The notes under the pieces: model-generated | The model's input: only the letters and a program-made list of their open reading frames with translations | Told to the model about the DNA's origin: nothing | The model's database searches: none | Part shown: one piece after another, positions 52,465 through 54,560 of the stretch | Numbering within the stretch: position 1 is the stretch's first letter | How the letters are laid out: the number at the start of each line of letters is the position of its first letter | NCBI RefSeq assembly: GCF_042094015.1 | Contig: NZ_JBELDZ010000006.1 | Span: 1-54,560, forward strand | Reading direction: 5' to 3' | Length of the DNA: 54,560 nucleotides | Source: Aurantibacter sp042094015 | GTDB taxonomy: Bacteria > Bacteroidota > Bacteroidia > Flavobacteriales > Flavobacteriaceae | Position numbers and translations under genes: made by a program

Positions 52465-54560
52465 TTAAATTTTACTGATACCTAAGGTTGTTTCTACTTC
52501 ATCAAATACAACTTCTGTACCGTTATTAACATTTTCTACTAAATCAATATTGTTAGTTAATGTTTCAGCTTTAATGTATTCTAAATTAGCTTTTACAGCT
52601 TTATCTATTTGCTGTTCTTTTTTAATTTCTACATTAATTCTATCTGTTACTTCAAAACCAGAATCTTTACGTAAATTTTGAATACGGTTTACCAATTCTC
52701 TAGCAATTCCTTCTTCACGTAATTCAGCGTTTATAGTAACGTCTAGTGCCACAGTAATTGCTCCTTCATTTGCAACCAACCAACCTTCAATATCTTGAGA
52801 TGTAATCTCTACATCTGTACGTTCTAAAGTAACCATTTTTCCATTACAATCAACATCTAACATGCCTTTTTGTTCAATAGTTTTAATATCGTCTGCAGTT
52901 AAACTGTTTATCTTATTGGCAATCAGTTTCATATCTTTTCCAAAACGCGGACCTAATGTTTTAAAATTAGGTTTAATTTGTTTCACTAATATGTCTGATG
53001 CATCTGTTAATATTTCAATTTCTTTAATATTAACCTCATGTTTAATTAAATCTGAAACAGCCAAAATCTCTTCTTTTTGCTGTTCAGAATCAACAGGAAT
53101 CATTATTTTTTGTAATGGCTGACGTACTTTTATTTTCTCTTTTGCTCTTAATGATAACACTAAAGATGAAATAGTTTGAGCATTTTCCATTTTACGTTCT
53201 AAACTTTTATCTACAAAAGCAGGATCGAATACTGGGAAATCTGCTAAATGTACACTTTCAAACGTTTCTTTTTTAGTGGCTTTGTTTAAATCTAAATATA
53301 ATCTATCCATAAAGAAAGGTGCAATTGGAGCTCCTAACTTAGCAATAGTTAACATACATGTATAAAGCGTTTGGTATGCCGAAATTTTATCAGTTTGATA
53401 ATCGCCTTTCCAGAAACGTCTTCTACTTAAACGTACAAACCAGTTACTAACAAAATCTTGTGTAAAGTTAGAAATAGCTCTTGCTGCTTTTGTAGGTTCG
53501 TATTCTGCGTAAAAAGCATCTACTTTTTGAATTAATGTATGTAATTCACTTAAAATCCAACGGTCTAATTCTGGTCTTTCGTTTAAAGGAATATCTGCTT
53601 CAGAATAAGAAAAACCATCAATATTTGTATACAATTGAAAGAAAGAATACGTGTTATAAAGTGTTCCAAAGAACTTACGTTTTACTTCTTCTATACCATC
53701 TAAATCGAACTTTAAATTATCCCAAGGGTTAGCATTTGAAATCATATACCAACGTGTAGCATCTGCGCCATACGTTTCTAGCGTTGTAAATGGATCTGCT
53801 GCGTTACCCAAACGTTTAGACATTTTCTGTCCATTTTTATCTAACACTAATCCGTTAGACACTACATTTTTATAGGCTACAGAATCAAAAACCATTGTAG
53901 AAATCGCGTGAAGTGTATAAAACCAACCTCTTGTTTGATCTACGCCTTCAGCAATAAAATCTGCTGGATATGATTTATTATCGTCAATTAACTCCTTATT
54001 TTCAAATGGATAATGCCATTGAGCATAAGGCATAGAACCAGAATCGAACCAAACATCTATTAAATCGCTTTCACGTTTCATAGGTTGACCAGATGCTGAA
54101 ACTAAAGTAATTTCATCAACAATATTTTTATGTAAATCTAATTTCGCATAGTTTTCTTCCGAGTTATCACCTACAACAAAATCTTCGAATATATCTTTTG
54201 CTAAAACACCAGCAGAAACTGCTTTTGCCATTTCAGCTTTTAATTCTTCTACAGAACCAATACAAACTTCTTCTTTTCCATCTTCTGTTCTCCAAATTGG
54301 TAAAGGAATTCCCCAATAACGCGAACGTGATAAGTTCCAATCGTTTGCATTTGCTAACCAGTTACCAAAACGACCTGTTCCTGTAGATTCTGGTTTCCAA
54401 TTAATGGTTTTATTAAGACCATGCATTCTATCTTTAACATCGGTAATTTTAATAAACCAAGAATCTAACGGATAGTATAAAATTGGTTTATCTGTACGCC
54501 AACAGTTTGGATAACTGTGCTTGTATTTTTCAACCTTAAAGGCTTTGTTTTCTGTTTTTA
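52465..54560 (-). CDS. ileS: isoleucyl-tRNA synthetase (partial, N-terminus outside window)
   Basis: IleS charges tRNA-Ile. About 699 C-terminal residues are visible of a protein of roughly 1,100, and the frame is open through the right edge. Before the internal Met at 54426 the frame reads HSYPNCWRTDKPILYYPLDSW, a family segment, so that Met is not the start. The KMSKR loop lies in DKNGQKMSKRLGNAADP, followed by WYMISNANPWDNLKFD, the anticodon-binding domain and a C-terminal extension. The editing domain lies largely outside. The DksA-like gene follows four bases later. Confidence 0.96.
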   Translation of the reverse strand, partial: KTENKAFKVEKYKHSYPNCWRTDKPILYYPLDSWFIKITDVKDRMHGLNKTINWKPESTGTGRFGNWLANANDWNLSRSRYWGIPLPIWRTEDGKEEVCIGSVEELKAEMAKAVSAGVLAKDIFEDFVVGDNSEENYAKLDLHKNIVDEITLVSASGQPMKRESDLIDVWFDSGSMPYAQWHYPFENKELIDDNKSYPADFIAEGVDQTRGWFYTLHAISTMVFDSVAYKNVVSNGLVLDKNGQKMSKRLGNAADPFTTLETYGADATRWYMISNANPWDNLKFDLDGIEEVKRKFFGTLYNTYSFFQLYTNIDGFSYSEADIPLNERPELDRWILSELHTLIQKVDAFYAEYEPTKAARAISNFTQDFVSNWFVRLSRRRFWKGDYQTDKISAYQTLYTCMLTIAKLGAPIAPFFMDRLYLDLNKATKKETFESVHLADFPVFDPAFVDKSLERKMENAQTISSLVLSLRAKEKIKVRQPLQKIMIPVDSEQQKEEILAVSDLIKHEVNIKEIEILTDASDILVKQIKPNFKTLGPRFGKDMKLIANKINSLTADDIKTIEQKGMLDVDCNGKMVTLERTDVEITSQDIEGWLVANEGAITVALDVTINAELREEGIARELVNRIQNLRKDSGFEVTDRINVEIKKEQQIDKAVKANLEYIKAETLTNNIDLVENVNNGTEVVFDEVETTLGISKI

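Noticed and set aside
54424..54426. Start codon of ileS at 54426
   Set aside because: The frame continues upstream with conserved synthetase sequence (CWRTDKPILYYPLDSW), so the gene runs off the right edge.
1..54560. tRNA, rRNA, CRISPR array, insertion sequence or prophage
   Set aside because: No tRNA-like T-loop sequence, no regularly spaced direct repeats, no transposase or phage structural gene was seen on either strand; the tail-fibre-domain protein is a secreted Bacteroidota type and not phage evidence by itself.

Overview
The window is chromosomal DNA of a member of the Bacteroidota, most likely family Flavobacteriaceae. The base composition is strongly AT-rich. Starts lack Shine-Dalgarno sequences, and several upstream regions carry the Bacteroidota -7 promoter element TANNTTTG, three of them with a TTG -33 partner. 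Gene content is typical of the group: SprE/PorW of gliding motility and type IX secretion, a TonB receptor paired with an SGNH lipoprotein, DUF4270, DUF4254, DUF5687, and a lone starch-synthase-like N-domain beside panC. I cannot name the genus. Both ends cut a gene: atpA on the left and ileS on the right, both on the minus strand.

Layout: 1-7443 (minus) is a run from sprE through a bactofilin, atpZ, a small four-helix membrane protein, then atpB, atpE, atpF, atpH and atpA. A good promoter before atpB suggests the ATPase genes can also be read on their own. 7654-9838 (minus) is a two-gene ABC exporter. 10033-15679 holds a PaaE-like flavin/iron-sulfur reductase, a membrane-bound AraC-type regulator, a secreted tail-fibre-like protein, a GT9 glycosyltransferase and DUF4254. 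15814-17501 (plus) is umuC-umuD, in reverse of the classical order. 17574-19436 (minus) is atpD-atpC, detached from the rest of the ATP synthase genes. 19608-23859 (minus) is the TonB receptor and SGNH lipoprotein pair. 24028-28337 (minus) is a starch-synthase-like protein, DUF4270 and glmS. 28491-33212 (plus) is panC, panD, a flippase-like membrane protein, an esterase-like protein and radA. 33919-36159 is rnr. 36380-41453 (minus) is a mixed operon: DUF3108, kynA, an M23 lipoprotein, pgi and a membrane protein. 41598-43991 (minus) is hppD and hmgA for tyrosine breakdown. 44154-48167 is a patatin-type outer-membrane phospholipase and uvrC. 48322-51159 (plus) is a retropepsin-like protease, rimK, an aspartoacylase-type zinc hydrolase and 5-formyl-THF cyclo-ligase. 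51286-54560 (minus) is ileS, a DksA-like protein and lspA.

Most of the window is core metabolism and housekeeping, with no prophage, CRISPR array, insertion sequence, rRNA or tRNA seen. No gap between genes exceeds about 220 bases. The most interesting parts are the rimK-centred cluster ending in a folate enzyme; an inverted repeat after the DksA-like gene that looks like a terminator split by a REP-like element; two other REP-like palindromes in convergent gaps; and several proteins whose expected catalytic or metal-binding residues are changed (the esterase-like protein, the M23 peptidase and the DksA-like protein).
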